The notes: generated from the sequence alone by a model not told the origin. Positions 17,219-26,671 are shown, counted from the stretch's first letter. The stretch is DNA of 64,000 nt from Roseiarcus sp963761435 (GCA_963761435.1 CAVXHJ010000010.1:248001-312000), one strand, 5' to 3'. Made by a program: numbers and translations.

Positions 17219-17931
17219 GCCGGTCTCAGATGGGCGCCGGGATCCGCCGCGCCAACAATGGCGTAGGCGCGCTGGTGCACGTCGTCGAGCCCGCGCTCGA
17301 CGGCGAGTCGAGCGGCCTCCAACTCCTCCTCGCTGGCGTCAGCCGAGACTCGGATGAAATCGCCGGCGACAACGGCCGCGCGGCCGAATGGAAGCCCGAG
17401 CGAAGCGCGGTCCCAGGTGTTGAACTGAACGCGCAGGCTTGCCGCCACCGCGGTCGGAACGATCGGACGGCCGGTGAGTTTCGCCAACACGACGATCCCG
17501 AGTCCCGCCACCCGGGCGCGTTTGGGCACGTCGGCGGTCATGGCGACAGAGACGCCCGCCTCAAGCTGGCGCATCAGTTCGCGCATCGCCGGAGCGCCGC
17601 CCTTGTAATAAGCGCGATCGGCGGGGCCGCCTGAGCCGCGCACCGCGGTAATTCCCAGGCGTTCGGCGGCCAGCGCCTGGGCGCCGGCGTCCTCGTGGCG
17701 CGAAATGAGCACCGCGAGCCGCTCCATTGTCTCCGGGCGAGCGAACGGCGTCATCAGATGCTGGCCGTGCCACATCGCCGCGATCAGGGGCATCTCGTCC
17801 TTTATGAAGGCGTCGATATCAGCCGGAACGGTCGTGACCCGGCTCGTGTGCTGAACGAATCGCAGATAGCTGGCGAGCCCGAATCCGATCGCCTCCTGCG
17901 CCCACCCCCATCTGCCGACACGCCTCGCCAT
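17215..17931 (-). CDS. DUF374-type lysophospholipid acyltransferase-like protein
   Basis: A 238-residue protein starting MARRVGRWGWAQEAIGFGLASYLRFVQ. It has MWHGQHLM, an HxxxxD-like SRHEDAGAQALAAERLGITAVRGSG, MTADVPKRARVAGLGIVVLAKLTG and RPIVPTAVAAS. This matches DUF374, related to LpxL/PlsC-type acyltransferases. Its place between a DUF4170 gene and waaA suggests a lipid A acylation or remodelling role, which is inference. The ATG at 17931 was chosen because it lies just after the DUF4170 stop. Confidence 0.85.
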   Translation of the reverse strand: MARRVGRWGWAQEAIGFGLASYLRFVQHTSRVTTVPADIDAFIKDEMPLIAAMWHGQHLMTPFARPETMERLAVLISRHEDAGAQALAAERLGITAVRGSGGPADRAYYKGGAPAMRELMRQLEAGVSVAMTADVPKRARVAGLGIVVLAKLTGRPIVPTAVAASLRVQFNTWDRASLGLPFGRAAVVAGDFIRVSADASEEELEAARLAVERGLDDVHQRAYAIVGAADPGAHLRPA

Positions 17932-17938
17932 ACGGCGC

Positions 17939-18211
17939 TCAGGCAGTCCGGGTCGGGGGGGTAAGTTCTGGCTCAAGCAGCCGATGCAGGTGGACGACGT
18001 AGTAGCGGGTTTGCGCCTTGTCGACCGTGGCCTGCGCCTTCGCGCGCCACGCTCGCTCGGCGCTGGCGTAGTCTGGGAAGAGACCGACGATGTCGATCTT
18101 GTCAAGATCGCGAAATTCATGGCTGTCGAGCGATTTCAGCTCGCCGCCAAACACCAGGTGCAGGAGCTGCGGCTTCGCCTCGTCTTTAGCTTTGGGATCG
18201 CGGGACGTCAT
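17939..18211 (-). CDS. DUF4170 domain protein
   Basis: A 90-residue soluble protein (LLHLVFGGELKSLDSHEFRD, IVGLFPDYASAERAWRAKAQ, TRYYVVHLHRLL). DUF4170 proteins are small and of unknown function, and in Hyphomicrobiales they usually sit in this lipid A gene block. Its stop lies 7 bases before the acyltransferase start, so it belongs to the same operon. No signal peptide or membrane helix is seen. Confidence 0.85.
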   Translation of the reverse strand: MTSRDPKAKDEAKPQLLHLVFGGELKSLDSHEFRDLDKIDIVGLFPDYASAERAWRAKAQATVDKAQTRYYVVHLHRLLEPELTPPTRTA

Positions 18212-18320
18212 GATCGTCTTTCCTTGAACGCGCGCGGACAGGCGCAAACGCTGGCTGGCGGGTTGGCCTTTGCCTTCGCCGCGGCCAAAACGCAAGCCGG
18301 ACGACGGCGAGCCGCGCCCG

Positions 18321-19139
18321 TCAATCCGCCGACCAGCCGATGGCCGAGCGGAACGCTTCAATAAGGCGGGTCGCCGCAGAGTCCGGCGCGGCGAGAAGCG
18401 CGCCGCGCCGGACGTGCCGGCCGTTGTAAACGAGCCGATCGCCCGAACCATCGATGAGCCGCAAGCCCGATTCCTCGAGCAGAATATCGGCTGCGGCGAT
18501 ATCCCAGTCGTGCGAATTCTCAGCCGCGACAGCGAAATCGACGGCGCCGCGGGCCGCCAAGCACAGCCGGTAAGCAAGCGAAGGCACGCGCGGCGTGATT
18601 TCCACGGACGAGCCGAGCTTCGCCGCCATCGCCTGAATGATCGACTTGGGGCCGGCGGCGGCGCGCGGCGGCCAACCGCCGGCGCTAAGCGGGGCGCCGT
18701 TGAGTGTCGCGCCCCGCCCGCGCGCGGCGGCGTAGGTTTCGTCGAGCGCCGGCGCGTGGACGACCCCGGCGATCGGGCGCCCGTCGACGACGAGCGCGGC
18801 CGACACCGCCCAGCGCGGATCGCCGGTTACGAACGCTCGCGTGCCATCGATCGGATCGACGACGATGAGGCTGCGGCGGGCGAGGCGCTCGAAATCGTCG
18901 ACCGTTTCCTCAGAAAGCCAGCCGGCTTCGGGCAACGCGTCACGCAAGCGGCGCTTGAGCAGCAGATCGGCCGCGAGATCCGCGGCTGTGACCGGCGAGC
19001 CGCCCAGTTTCGTCTCGACTTGCGCCGAGGTGCGCGCTCCCGGTCTAAAATATTCGAGCGCCACCGCACCGGCCTCGCGCGCGGCGGAGGCCAGGAGATC
19101 GCGCGCGGCAAGCGCGTCAATGTCCGCATCGACGCTCAA
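18321..19139 (-). CDS. cysQ: Inositol monophosphatase-superfamily phosphatase (CysQ-like)
   Basis: A 272-residue protein with the metal and phosphate motifs of the superfamily: WLSEETVDD (Glu ligand), VVDPIDGTRAFV (DPIDGT) and HDWDIAAADILLEESG (WD). The likely substrate is 3'(2'),5'-bisphosphate nucleotide (PAP), although inositol phosphates cannot be excluded. It is the first gene of the block that continues through DUF4170, the acyltransferase, waaA and lpxK. Confidence 0.85.
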   Translation of the reverse strand: MSVDADIDALAARDLLASAAREAGAVALEYFRPGARTSAQVETKLGGSPVTAADLAADLLLKRRLRDALPEAGWLSEETVDDFERLARRSLIVVDPIDGTRAFVTGDPRWAVSAALVVDGRPIAGVVHAPALDETYAAARGRGATLNGAPLSAGGWPPRAAAGPKSIIQAMAAKLGSSVEITPRVPSLAYRLCLAARGAVDFAVAAENSHDWDIAAADILLEESGLRLIDGSGDRLVYNGRHVRRGALLAAPDSAATRLIEAFRSAIGWSAD

Positions 19140-19402
19140 GGTGAGGATATCCGCAAGGAAGAGAAACGCCTATCGTTTGGCTTTAGCCGCGCGGACGGCA
19201 GCGCGCAATCGCGAAACGCAGAGTTATGCTCGCCTCTCGCGTCGACCGAGTTTTTGGAGCGGCTGATATAGCGAGCGCTGCATAAACAAAATTTTGATCT
19301 TGGCGGCTCTTGGCCCGGGGCCCAGATGCCTTAGGATATCCGAATTGGTCGGAGCGGGATGGCATACGGCGCTTCCGGGAAAGCGCGCCAGGAGGGGCGC
19401 CG

Positions 19403-19669
19403 ATGAGCCAAATCGCCGTTCTCCGACTGGCCTTCGCAGCCGCGCTCGCGGGTTCCGTTGCCGCCTGTCAAACCGAGCGACGCAATATCCCAGACCTTAC
19501 GCTGGCGCAGGCTCTGGCTCTGCCAGCGGACAAGGTGCCAAGGATTTTCAGAGACCCCACCAATCCCTACGGCTATCCCTACAACGTCCACGAAACCGAC
19601 GGACTAAGCCGAAATCCCGACGATTGCACGAGATGGGGCTGTGTCGACGTCGGCGGCGGCGGATTCTGA
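19403..19669 (+). CDS. Small lipoprotein, NPDDC/RWGC family, copy 1
   Basis: An 88-residue protein with a lipoprotein-type signal (AFAAALAGSVAACQ, lipobox VAAC). The mature part is short: NIPDLTLAQALALPADKVP, NPYGYPYNVHETDGLSRNP, then DDCTRWGCVD. A strong AGGAGGGG site precedes the ATG at 19403. A paralogue lies at 24406-24669 and shares most of the mature residues, but has an ordinary signal peptide instead of a lipobox. The family looks familiar from other Hyphomicrobiales, with no assigned function. The Cys pair C-x4-C near the end could bind metal or form a disulfide. Confidence 0.75.
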   Translation: MSQIAVLRLAFAAALAGSVAACQTERRNIPDLTLAQALALPADKVPRIFRDPTNPYGYPYNVHETDGLSRNPDDCTRWGCVDVGGGGF

Positions 19670-20308
19670 CTAGCCGGTCGGGGTGGCGAGCGCCTTGCGC
19701 GCGGCGCCGGCGACAGCACGTCCCAGCAACGCGTGCTGGTCGGCTTCGTAATGGATGCCGTCGAGATCCGAACAGCGAATGACGGCGCCGGCGTCGAGGA
19801 ACGCCACACCCTCCTGCTTGGCGATTTCTGCAAACCGCTGACCCAGCAGGCGGGATTTCTCCGTCCCTCCCTCGAACATCTCCGCGTAGCCGCCGAGTTT
19901 TGCGAGCGGAGGCGGCGCGATGAGCAGGATCTTCGGCGCCGCGCCGCCCGGTCCCTCACCGTAGGCGCGGGTGAGAAAGATGAGCCGCGCCGCGCCCTCA
20001 GCGATGTCGAAGGCCGAGACGGAAAAACGCTTCTTGAGGTCGTTGCAGCCAAGCGCGAGAATGACGAGATCGAGCGGCGCATGGCTCATCAGGCACGGCG
20101 GCAGCGCATCAGCGCCGCAGCGATAAGGCTCGATCGGATCGTCGTGAACGGTCGTCCGGCCGCGGAGTCCCTCCGCGATCACCTCGAATTCGGGGCCGAG
20201 CTCACGCTGCAGCAGGGTCGGCCACCGCTGCGCGCGCGGCAATCGCGCACCGCTCGCCGGATCGGAGCCCCAGGTGTTGGAATCGCCAAACGCGACAATG
20301 ACAGGCAT
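19670..20308 (-). CDS. SGNH/GDSL-type hydrolase
   Basis: A 212-residue esterase-fold protein. It opens MPVIVAFGDSNTWG (block I, nucleophile Ser), has LALGCNDLKKRF (block III GxND) and ends with DLDGIHYEADQHALLG (block V DxxH). It resembles arylesterase-type SGNH hydrolases acting on small esters. No signal peptide is seen, so it is probably cytosolic. It converges on the small lipoprotein gene with no gap between the stops. Confidence 0.88.
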   Translation of the reverse strand: MPVIVAFGDSNTWGSDPASGARLPRAQRWPTLLQRELGPEFEVIAEGLRGRTTVHDDPIEPYRCGADALPPCLMSHAPLDLVILALGCNDLKKRFSVSAFDIAEGAARLIFLTRAYGEGPGGAAPKILLIAPPPLAKLGGYAEMFEGGTEKSRLLGQRFAEIAKQEGVAFLDAGAVIRCSDLDGIHYEADQHALLGRAVAGAARKALATPTG

Positions 20309-20445
20309 CGGCCAAACGCCCCCTCTTTGATCGCGCGGAAGCCCCGCCGCGATCACAAGGGTTTAGAAGGAACCGGGGCACGGCGCCAGCCTTTGGCTTC
20401 TTTGCAGCGGAGCGACGGTCCGGAATGAATTCGACCTGCACCGCC

Positions 20446-20754
20446 CTACTCCAACGCGCCGACCTCGGCCTTCAGAAGCGCTTCCGCGATCGCCGCCCAT
20501 TCCTCGTCGAGGGAGGTTTTGCAGATCGGCTTCCGCGCGCGCCGGTACCAGTAGGCGGCGTTGCCGGCGTCGCCCTCCTTGCGATGGAGATAGGCGTGCA
20601 CCCAGTCCCCTGCCCCGCCCTCGTCGGCCTGCGCGGAATCATGCGCTCCGTCCCAATTCCCCCGTGCGTCGAGCCAGAGTGCGCGCAAGGCAGGGCTCAA
20701 CGTCGAGGGCGGCGCAGCCGAGGAGAGCGAGGCGCGGAAGAGGGCAAGGTCCAT
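20446..20754 (-). CDS. Conserved hypothetical small protein
   Basis: A 102-residue soluble protein. Characteristic stretches are LRALWLDARGNWDGAHDSAQ, GAGDWVHAYLHRKEGDAGN and AAYWYRRARKPICKTSLDEE. This resembles a conserved uncharacterised alphaproteobacterial protein I have seen but cannot name. The many conserved W, H and R residues suggest a real enzyme-like or binding fold. The ATG at 20754 gives the family-like N-terminus. Confidence 0.7.
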   Translation of the reverse strand: MDLALFRASLSSAAPPSTLSPALRALWLDARGNWDGAHDSAQADEGGAGDWVHAYLHRKEGDAGNAAYWYRRARKPICKTSLDEEWAAIAEALLKAEVGALE

Positions 20755-20885
20755 GACGCATGAACGTTGGCGCCGAAAGCGCCCGCGGTAAAGCGCCCTT
20801 GGAACGCCGGCTCCGGCCATGGCATGCTCGGCCCGCGGGATCGATCGGGCGCCGCCGCGACAAGCACGGGGTTTGGGAGGACGCA

Positions 20886-21848
20886 ATGCCAGGACCGGAT
20901 TTCACCGGGATCCCGCTGATCGACATCGCCGCTCTGCGAACGGGCACGGGCGACGGCGCCGATGAGGTTGCGGCGCGGATCGTCGAGGCGTGCGAAACCG
21001 CCGGGTTTTTTTATGTGACCGGCCACGGCGTTTCCGAGCCGACGATCGACCGGATTTTCGCCGCCGCCCATTGGTTCTTCGCTGCTCCGCAGGCCGTTCG
21101 TGACGCGCTCGACGTCGCGACCTCGCCGAACTTCCGCGGCTACGTGCCGATGGGCATCACAGGTCCGGACAAGCCGCGCCGGATGCTCGAGGCGTTCCAG
21201 ATGATGCTCGATCTTCCGCCCGAGGATGCCGACGTGCGGGCGGGAAACATCATGTTTGGCCCGAACCGCTGGCCGGACTCGGCGCCGGCCTTCCGCGCCG
21301 CGATGGAAGCCTATTTCGCCGCCATGATGGAGCTCACGCCCCTCTTGCTTTCGGCCTTCGCGCGTGGGCTTAACCTGCCTCACGATTTCTTCTCCGCCCA
21401 TTTCCGCAAGCCGCTCACCCAATTGCGTCTCTTGCACTATCCGCCGCAGCCGCCGGATTCAGACGCTGAGGGCGTCGAAGCCCATACCGACACCGGCGCC
21501 TTCACCATCCTGTTGCAGGACGACGCCGGCGGCCTCGAGGTCAGGACTCGCGCCGGCCGCTGGATAGCCGCCACACCGGTCCCCGGCAGTCTGGTGATCA
21601 ATATCGCCGACATGATGCAGCGCTGGACCAACGGCCGCTTCGTCTCGACCCCGCATCGGGTGCGCAACCGCACCGGCCGCGATCGCATCTCCGTGCCGTT
21701 TTTCGCCAATCCGGACTATGGCGCAGTGATCACGCCGCTCGCGGGAGCCGGGGCGAATGTCGAGACCAGATACGCGCCGCTCGCGTGCGGCCCGTATGTC
21801 GAGGCCGCCTACCGCGCGGCTTGGCCGCACGCGGAACGGAAACAATGA
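20886..21848 (+). CDS. 2-oxoglutarate/Fe(II)-dependent oxygenase, isopenicillin N synthase-like
   Basis: A 320-residue protein with the double-stranded beta-helix fold. The N-terminal DIOX_N part reads GIPLIDIAAL, ETAGFFYVTGHGV. The iron ligands are His and Asp in EAHTDTGAFTIL and His in STPHRVRN; the 2-oxoglutarate Arg is in RISVPFF. GGGAGG precedes the ATG at 20886. Substrate unknown; related bacterial enzymes oxidise small metabolites. Confidence 0.88.
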   Translation: MPGPDFTGIPLIDIAALRTGTGDGADEVAARIVEACETAGFFYVTGHGVSEPTIDRIFAAAHWFFAAPQAVRDALDVATSPNFRGYVPMGITGPDKPRRMLEAFQMMLDLPPEDADVRAGNIMFGPNRWPDSAPAFRAAMEAYFAAMMELTPLLLSAFARGLNLPHDFFSAHFRKPLTQLRLLHYPPQPPDSDAEGVEAHTDTGAFTILLQDDAGGLEVRTRAGRWIAATPVPGSLVINIADMMQRWTNGRFVSTPHRVRNRTGRDRISVPFFANPDYGAVITPLAGAGANVETRYAPLACGPYVEAAYRAAWPHAERKQ

Positions 21849-21864
21849 GATCCGTCGGTCGGCG

Positions 21865-22791
21865 CTATCGCGCGCCTTCGGCGGCCGCGACCGCCGCCTC
21901 GACGTCGGCGCGGCGCGGCAGCGGCGCAACCGCTCCGTAGCCCTGGGTCGACAGCGCCGCCGCAACATTGGCGAAGCGCGCGGCGGCGAACGGATCGCCG
22001 CGCTGGACATATTCGGTGAGGAAGGCGCCGTCGAAGCAATCGCCCGCTCCCGTCGCGTCCACCGCCGCGACCGCATGGCCTGCAAGGCGCTCGCGGCGTT
22101 TGTGCGTCGCGACGACCGCGCCCTTCTTCCCAATCTTGAGCACGACCACCGTCGCGCCCAGCCTCAGGTAGAAATCGACGATCGCATCGGCGTCGCTTCG
22201 CCCCGTCAGCGCCTGCCCATCATCGAGACCAGGAAGCGCGATGTCGCACGAGCGCATCGCCTCATGAATGATCGCTCGCGCCCGTCGGAGCGGCCACAGC
22301 TTCAGCCTCAAGTTCGGATCGTAAGAGACGAGCCGCTTGGCGTCGTGAGCGACGTCAATCGCGGCGAACACCGCGTCGGCGGCCGAGGACGAGATCGCCT
22401 GACTGATCCCGGAGACGTGCAGGATCTTGGCGGCGCGGATGCGGCCGTCGGGCAGGTCGCTTTCGCTGATCCTGCTCGCCGCCGAACCCGCGCGCATATA
22501 TGAGAATTCATGACCATCAGGGCCGTGGGTGACGAAATAGAGCCCGGTGTGAGCGCCGCCGTTGACCGCGATCCGGCTCGCATCGACGCCTTCGCTGAGC
22601 CAGAGCTCGGTCAACGCCTGGCCGAAACGGTCGGCGCCGACGGCGGTGAAATAGGCGGCGTCGGCGCCGAGCCGCGCCGCCGCGATCATCGCGTTAGAAG
22701 TGTCGCCGCCGAACCCCTGCACGAAGGGCGCCCCGTCGTTGGCCTGGTTGAGTTCGACCAGCGCCTCCCCGATAGCCAGGAGATCCGACAT
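21865..22791 (-). CDS. kdgK: PfkB-family sugar kinase (2-keto-3-deoxygluconate kinase-like)
   Basis: A 308-residue ribokinase-fold protein. It shows LLAIGEALVELNQ, GFGGDTSNAMIAAARLGADA (PfkB signature 1) and AAVDATGAGDCFDGAF (signature 2, catalytic Asp). The N-terminal pattern is closest to 2-keto-3-deoxygluconate kinases, but substrate specificity is inferred. It starts three bases after the LysE-type gene and is the last gene of the terC-lysE-kdgK run. Confidence 0.82.
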   Translation of the reverse strand: MSDLLAIGEALVELNQANDGAPFVQGFGGDTSNAMIAAARLGADAAYFTAVGADRFGQALTELWLSEGVDASRIAVNGGAHTGLYFVTHGPDGHEFSYMRAGSAASRISESDLPDGRIRAAKILHVSGISQAISSSAADAVFAAIDVAHDAKRLVSYDPNLRLKLWPLRRARAIIHEAMRSCDIALPGLDDGQALTGRSDADAIVDFYLRLGATVVVLKIGKKGAVVATHKRRERLAGHAVAAVDATGAGDCFDGAFLTEYVQRGDPFAAARFANVAAALSTQGYGAVAPLPRRADVEAAVAAAEGAR

Positions 22792-22794
22792 ATC

Positions 22795-23403
22795 CTACCT
22801 CGTGGCGACAGCGACCGCGACCCCAGCCATAAGCCCGCCGGCGGCGCGATGCACGAACCGCATCGCCCGGGGCGAGGACAGAAACACGCGCGCGCGGTTC
22901 GCGGCCAACGCGTAACCGGCAAGGGTTGAGAAAATGACCATCGCCGAAACGGCGGCGAGCTCGGCCAGCGCAAGCGGGGTCAGCGTCCGGACGTCGACGA
23001 TGAGCGGCATGATCGACAGGAAGAACACCATCACCTTCGGGTTGCCGAGCGTCAGCGACAGCGAACCAAAGAACGCGCGCCAACCGCGCGAGGCCGGCGG
23101 CGGCGCGGCGCCGAGGGCCACGGGCGCGGTCGCCATCTTCCAGGCGAGATAGAGCAGATAGGCCGCTCCGGCGAACTTGATCGCAAGAAATACGCCGGCG
23201 AAGGCCTTGGCGACGACCGCAAGTCCGGTCGCGGCCAGGATGAGCCAGATCATGTCGGCGACAAAATAGCCGGCGATGAACGGCGCGACGCCTTTCAAGC
23301 CCTGCCCCAGGACCCGCGCGATGAGCGCCGCCACGCCCGGTCCCGGCGTCGCCACCGCCGCGAAATAGACGGCGGCGAAAATGAAGAGCGAGGACAGCGT
23401 CAT
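22795..23403 (-). CDS. LysE/RhtB-family amino acid exporter
   Basis: A 202-residue inner-membrane protein with about six hydrophobic segments and the family opening (FAAVYFAAVATPGPGVAALIARV; PGP motif), followed by KFAGAAYLLYLAWK and LGNPKVMVFFLSIMPLIV. It probably exports amino acids or small metabolites by proton exchange. Its ATG overlaps the terC stop by four bases. Confidence 0.87.
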   Translation of the reverse strand: MTLSSLFIFAAVYFAAVATPGPGVAALIARVLGQGLKGVAPFIAGYFVADMIWLILAATGLAVVAKAFAGVFLAIKFAGAAYLLYLAWKMATAPVALGAAPPPASRGWRAFFGSLSLTLGNPKVMVFFLSIMPLIVDVRTLTPLALAELAAVSAMVIFSTLAGYALAANRARVFLSSPRAMRFVHRAAGGLMAGVAVAVATR

Positions 23404-24134
23404 GAGGTCGGCCTGACTTTGCGTCTGGCCAGGGCGTTGAGCGCCTCGACCACCGACGAAAAAAACATCGCCGCGTAAATATAGCCTCTTTCGATGTGAA
23501 AGCCGAAACCGTCTGCGATCAGCGTCATGCCGATCATGAGGAGGAAGCTCAGCGCCAGCATCAAGACGGTCGGATTGCGGTTGATGAACGCCGCGAGCGG
23601 CCCGGAGGCCGCGATCATGACCCCGATCGCGGCGACGACCGCAACCACCATGATCGGAAACTGGTCGGTCATGCCGACGGCTGTGATGATATTGTCGACC
23701 GAGAAGACGATATCGATCACGATGATTTGTATGAGGCCGGCGGTCAGGCTGAGGGGCGAGCGGGCCTTAGATTCGTCAGTGTCGGCGTCCGGGTCGACTT
23801 TATGGTGGATCTCAGTCGTCGCCTTCCAGACCAGGAACAGGCCGCCAGCCAGCAAGAGCAGGTCGCGCACGGAAAAGGCGTGCCCGAACACCGTCGCGAT
23901 CGGTTCCCTGAGCCGCACGACCCAGGATGCGGAGCCGAGAAACGCCAGGCGGAACAGAAGCGCCAGCGACAGGCCGAGGCTTCGCGCAAGACGTCGACGA
24001 CGCTCGTCGATCCGGTTCGACAGCAGCGCGATGAACACGAGGTTGTCGAGGCCGAGCACAACCTCCATGGCGAACAGGGCCGCAAGCGCGGCCCAGGCGC
24101 CTGGATCGGCGGCCAGCAGAAGAAGGTTGTCCAT
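23400..24134 (-). CDS. TerC-family integral membrane protein
   Basis: A 244-residue membrane protein. TerC signatures include MEVVLGLDNLVFIALLSNRI, SLGLSLALLFRLAFL and VIDIVFSVDNIITAVGMT, whose in-membrane Asp residues are thought to bind metal. Bacterial TerC proteins (Alx, YceF relatives) are linked to Mn2+ export and metallation of exported proteins. It heads the terC-lysE-kdgK run. Confidence 0.9.
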   Translation of the reverse strand: MDNLLLLAADPGAWAALAALFAMEVVLGLDNLVFIALLSNRIDERRRRLARSLGLSLALLFRLAFLGSASWVVRLREPIATVFGHAFSVRDLLLLAGGLFLVWKATTEIHHKVDPDADTDESKARSPLSLTAGLIQIIVIDIVFSVDNIITAVGMTDQFPIMVVAVVAAIGVMIAASGPLAAFINRNPTVLMLALSFLLMIGMTLIADGFGFHIERGYIYAAMFFSSVVEALNALARRKVRPTS

Positions 24135-24405
24135 GCGCCGGTTCGTTCAGTCCCATACGTCCCGCGCCGGACGGCCGGCGGCGCCCCAATCTAGGGCGCC
24201 GCAGCCAGCCTTTCCAACCTCGGAAGACTCCCAAGCGTCCCGCCATGCCTGTGCAAGTAGGCGGGCGCGCGGCCGCCACGGCGAAGTTTCCGCTTCCTAA
24301 ATCTGAATTTACCAGTTTTCTTGGAGCCGCTCCGCCCAATATGCTAGACAACACGATACAAAGGCTGCGGAGGCGCTTCGACTGTCCTGCGATCAGGAGG
24401 CAAGA

Positions 24406-24669
24406 ATGAGGCTATCGCTCAAAAGCCGGATGATGTTTGTGGCCGCGCTCGCGGGTTCGCTGGCGGCTCCCGTCGCGGCGCACGCCCAAGACCAAAACAT
24501 CCCGGTCATGACGCTGCGGGCCGCATTGCGGCTTCCCCCGGACCAACTGCCGAAGATGTTCATAAGTCCGAACCCCTACCAGTCCTACCCTTACAACGTT
24601 CACCGGACCGACGGCCTCAGCCGCAATCCAGACGATTGCATGAGGTGGGGCTGCATCGACCATAGGTGA
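24406..24669 (+). CDS. Small secreted protein, NPDDC/RWGC family, copy 2
   Basis: An 87-residue protein with a normal signal peptide (AALAGSLAAPVAAHAQ). The mature part (NIPVMTLRAALRLPPDQLPK, NPYQSYPYNVHRTDGLSRNP, DDCMRWGCIDHR) aligns along its length with the lipoprotein at 19403-19669. AGGAGG precedes the ATG. One copy is predicted lipid-anchored and the other soluble in the periplasm or exported. Function unknown. Confidence 0.75.
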   Translation: MRLSLKSRMMFVAALAGSLAAPVAAHAQDQNIPVMTLRAALRLPPDQLPKMFISPNPYQSYPYNVHRTDGLSRNPDDCMRWGCIDHR

Positions 24670-24724
24670 AGGCGGCTCTCGCGAGTCGTCGCGCGACGCC
24701 CCTCCAAGCCAGGCGGAGCTGAGG

Positions 24725-26329
24725 TCAGAATTTCACGCGCAGGCCGGCCGTCGGGGCGATGTTCTGGGTCGCCAGGAAGCCGTTCGCCAGGCCGCCGTAA
24801 ACGTTCGAGAACATCACGCCGGCGTAGAGATCCACGCGCTTGAGCGGCCGATAATCGATCATCGCGGAGACGGCGTATTGCGTTCCGGCGCAGGCGCTGC
24901 TGTTCTCGCGGATGACGTTGAGGGCATTCCCGTTTGGCTGGACAAAACTTGTCTTGGCGTAGGCGCAGGGCGTCGTCGAGGAATTATAGTTGTTCTGGTT
25001 TTCGTAATAAAAGGCGCCGATCACGTCCAGCTGCGAGTTAAAGGAATATTTGGCGCCGATGAAGGGGACATTAACCACCCTCATCTTGTTATAGGCAGTG
25101 TAATTGGTCCATGCCGTCGGAAAGAGTTTGGCGAAGGCTTTGTTGTTCGTGACGATGGTCGCCGGGACGCTATAGCCGCCGAGGGTCTGGAAGCCGTTCA
25201 AAAAATCGTCGCTGGGATTCGCTTGTTGCCACCACATCCAGCCGCCGGAGACCGTCACAGGGCCCCATTTGTACTTGGCGAGCAGCATGGCCCCGCTGTT
25301 GTTTGACAGCGTCGCCTTCAGGTCGTCCGGGCCGTAGAACTCCGGGATCCCATTCGTGCAGGCGGTCTGGCCTTTGAACGGCCCCTTCGTGAGCATGGCG
25401 CACGTGCCGGTGAAGTTGGAGAGACTCGCCGCATTCTGGGCGTAACTGCCGACGAGATCCACCGACAGGAGACCGCCAAAGACGTTTTGCACGTCAGCCG
25501 CCGATATCGCCTTGATAGAGACCGGTCGTGCCGTTGCCCTGAGCATAGCCGCCCCATTGCACCAGGCCCCCGCCGTGGAAATTCTCGTAGGCCACGCGGT
25601 ACTTCACTCCGGTGTTGGCGCGGTTTGTTTCCGTGTCGCCGAAGCCGGCGTAGGAACCGGAATAGCCCAACGGTGAGAAGGCGTAGGAGCCGCCCATCGG
25701 ATCGTATCCGATGACCCCGTCCAGCGTCAGCGAGGTCACCCGGCCGACGGTGAGGGTTCCGAAGGTCTGATTGCTGAGGCCGATGTACCCAACCGAGTTA
25801 TCGAATTGGCCGGCGCGGCTTGAGTCGCTGTTTGCGGTCTGCAGGGTCAGCGCCTGGCCATTGTTCTGCACGAGGGAGCGCGGACCATTGACGAGGTTGC
25901 CGGAATAGGGGTCGAACCCGGTTTCCAGGGCGCCGACGAGCGTACCATCCGGGGAACCACGGGAATGGCCTCCTTCATGTTGATCCCGACCACCGACTGG
26001 CTCATCCCGTTCGGCGTCCACAACCACTTGGGTCCGTAGCTCTGCTTGCCGACGAAGCTGTAAACGCCATTGGCGTACGACCCGTTGAAAGGCGCGCCGT
26101 TGGAGCTGTAGCCGAGGCCGGTGTCGATCGTGGCGTAGACAGTGATGCCCGCATAGCTCAGAGGGCATTCGGCGGGACTTGAATTCAAATAGGTCCAGAG
26201 GCTCGAAAAGCAGTTCGTCGGCGGAGGCGTCGTGGCGCCCTTCGTGGTCGGCAGGTCGGCTGCGCGCGCCGGCGCTGCAAGCGCGAGCGCCGCCCCCGCG
26301 GCCATCAGAATCGACCTCAATGCCGTCAT
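24725..26329 (-). pseudogene. Alphaproteobacterial porin, interrupted by two frameshifts
   Basis: Three frames together give a product of about 534 residues. It has a signal peptide (MAAGAALALAAPARAADLPT), a typical early segment (ECPLSYAGITVYATIDTGLG), mid-barrel strands (FGTLTVGRVTSLTLDGVIGY) and a terminal Phe (GLRVKF), the outer-membrane beta-barrel end signal. Break 1 is at 25951-25954: one C is missing from the coding-strand run. Break 2 is at 25499-25503: one extra G. Adding and removing these bases gives continuous porin sequence. Such trimeric porins allow general diffusion across the outer membrane. With two breaks the gene is decayed or mis-sequenced. Confidence 0.85.
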
Positions 26330-26407
26330 CGCCCGCCCCGCCTGCCCCGGCGCTGTGATCGCCGATCCCCTCGCAGACGGCGTTCCACCGGCTGCTAATA
26401 TTTTTAA

Positions 26408-26426
26408 GTCTATTGTTTTTATAGAC
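26408..26426. promoter_or_regulatory. Candidate operator/promoter region of the porin gene
   Basis: GTCTAT and ATAGAC form a perfect 6-bp inverted repeat around a T-rich 7-base centre, 79-97 bases upstream of the porin ATG. It lies within a short AT-rich stretch that contrasts with the GC-rich surroundings and probably holds the promoter. The regulator is unknown. Confidence 0.3.
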
Positions 26427-26671
26427 ATTATGCAAGTCTGGTTGAAGCCGCCAGAAAGATGCGCCTCGGAACGCCATGGGAGTGGGCAGCCGCCGCGCGC
26501 GGGGAGCCAGCGATCGGCTGAGCAGGGCGCCCTTCGCGGCCCTAGCCGCGAAGGCCAGCTCGCGGCGCGCGATGCGCCCCGAGCCCGGCGCACAGGCCGC
26601 CGCCGTCCGCGCCATGATGCGGCGGGATCGAACCGCCGAGAAGCAGGAGCGCGCCGCGCAGGACAGCGCGA

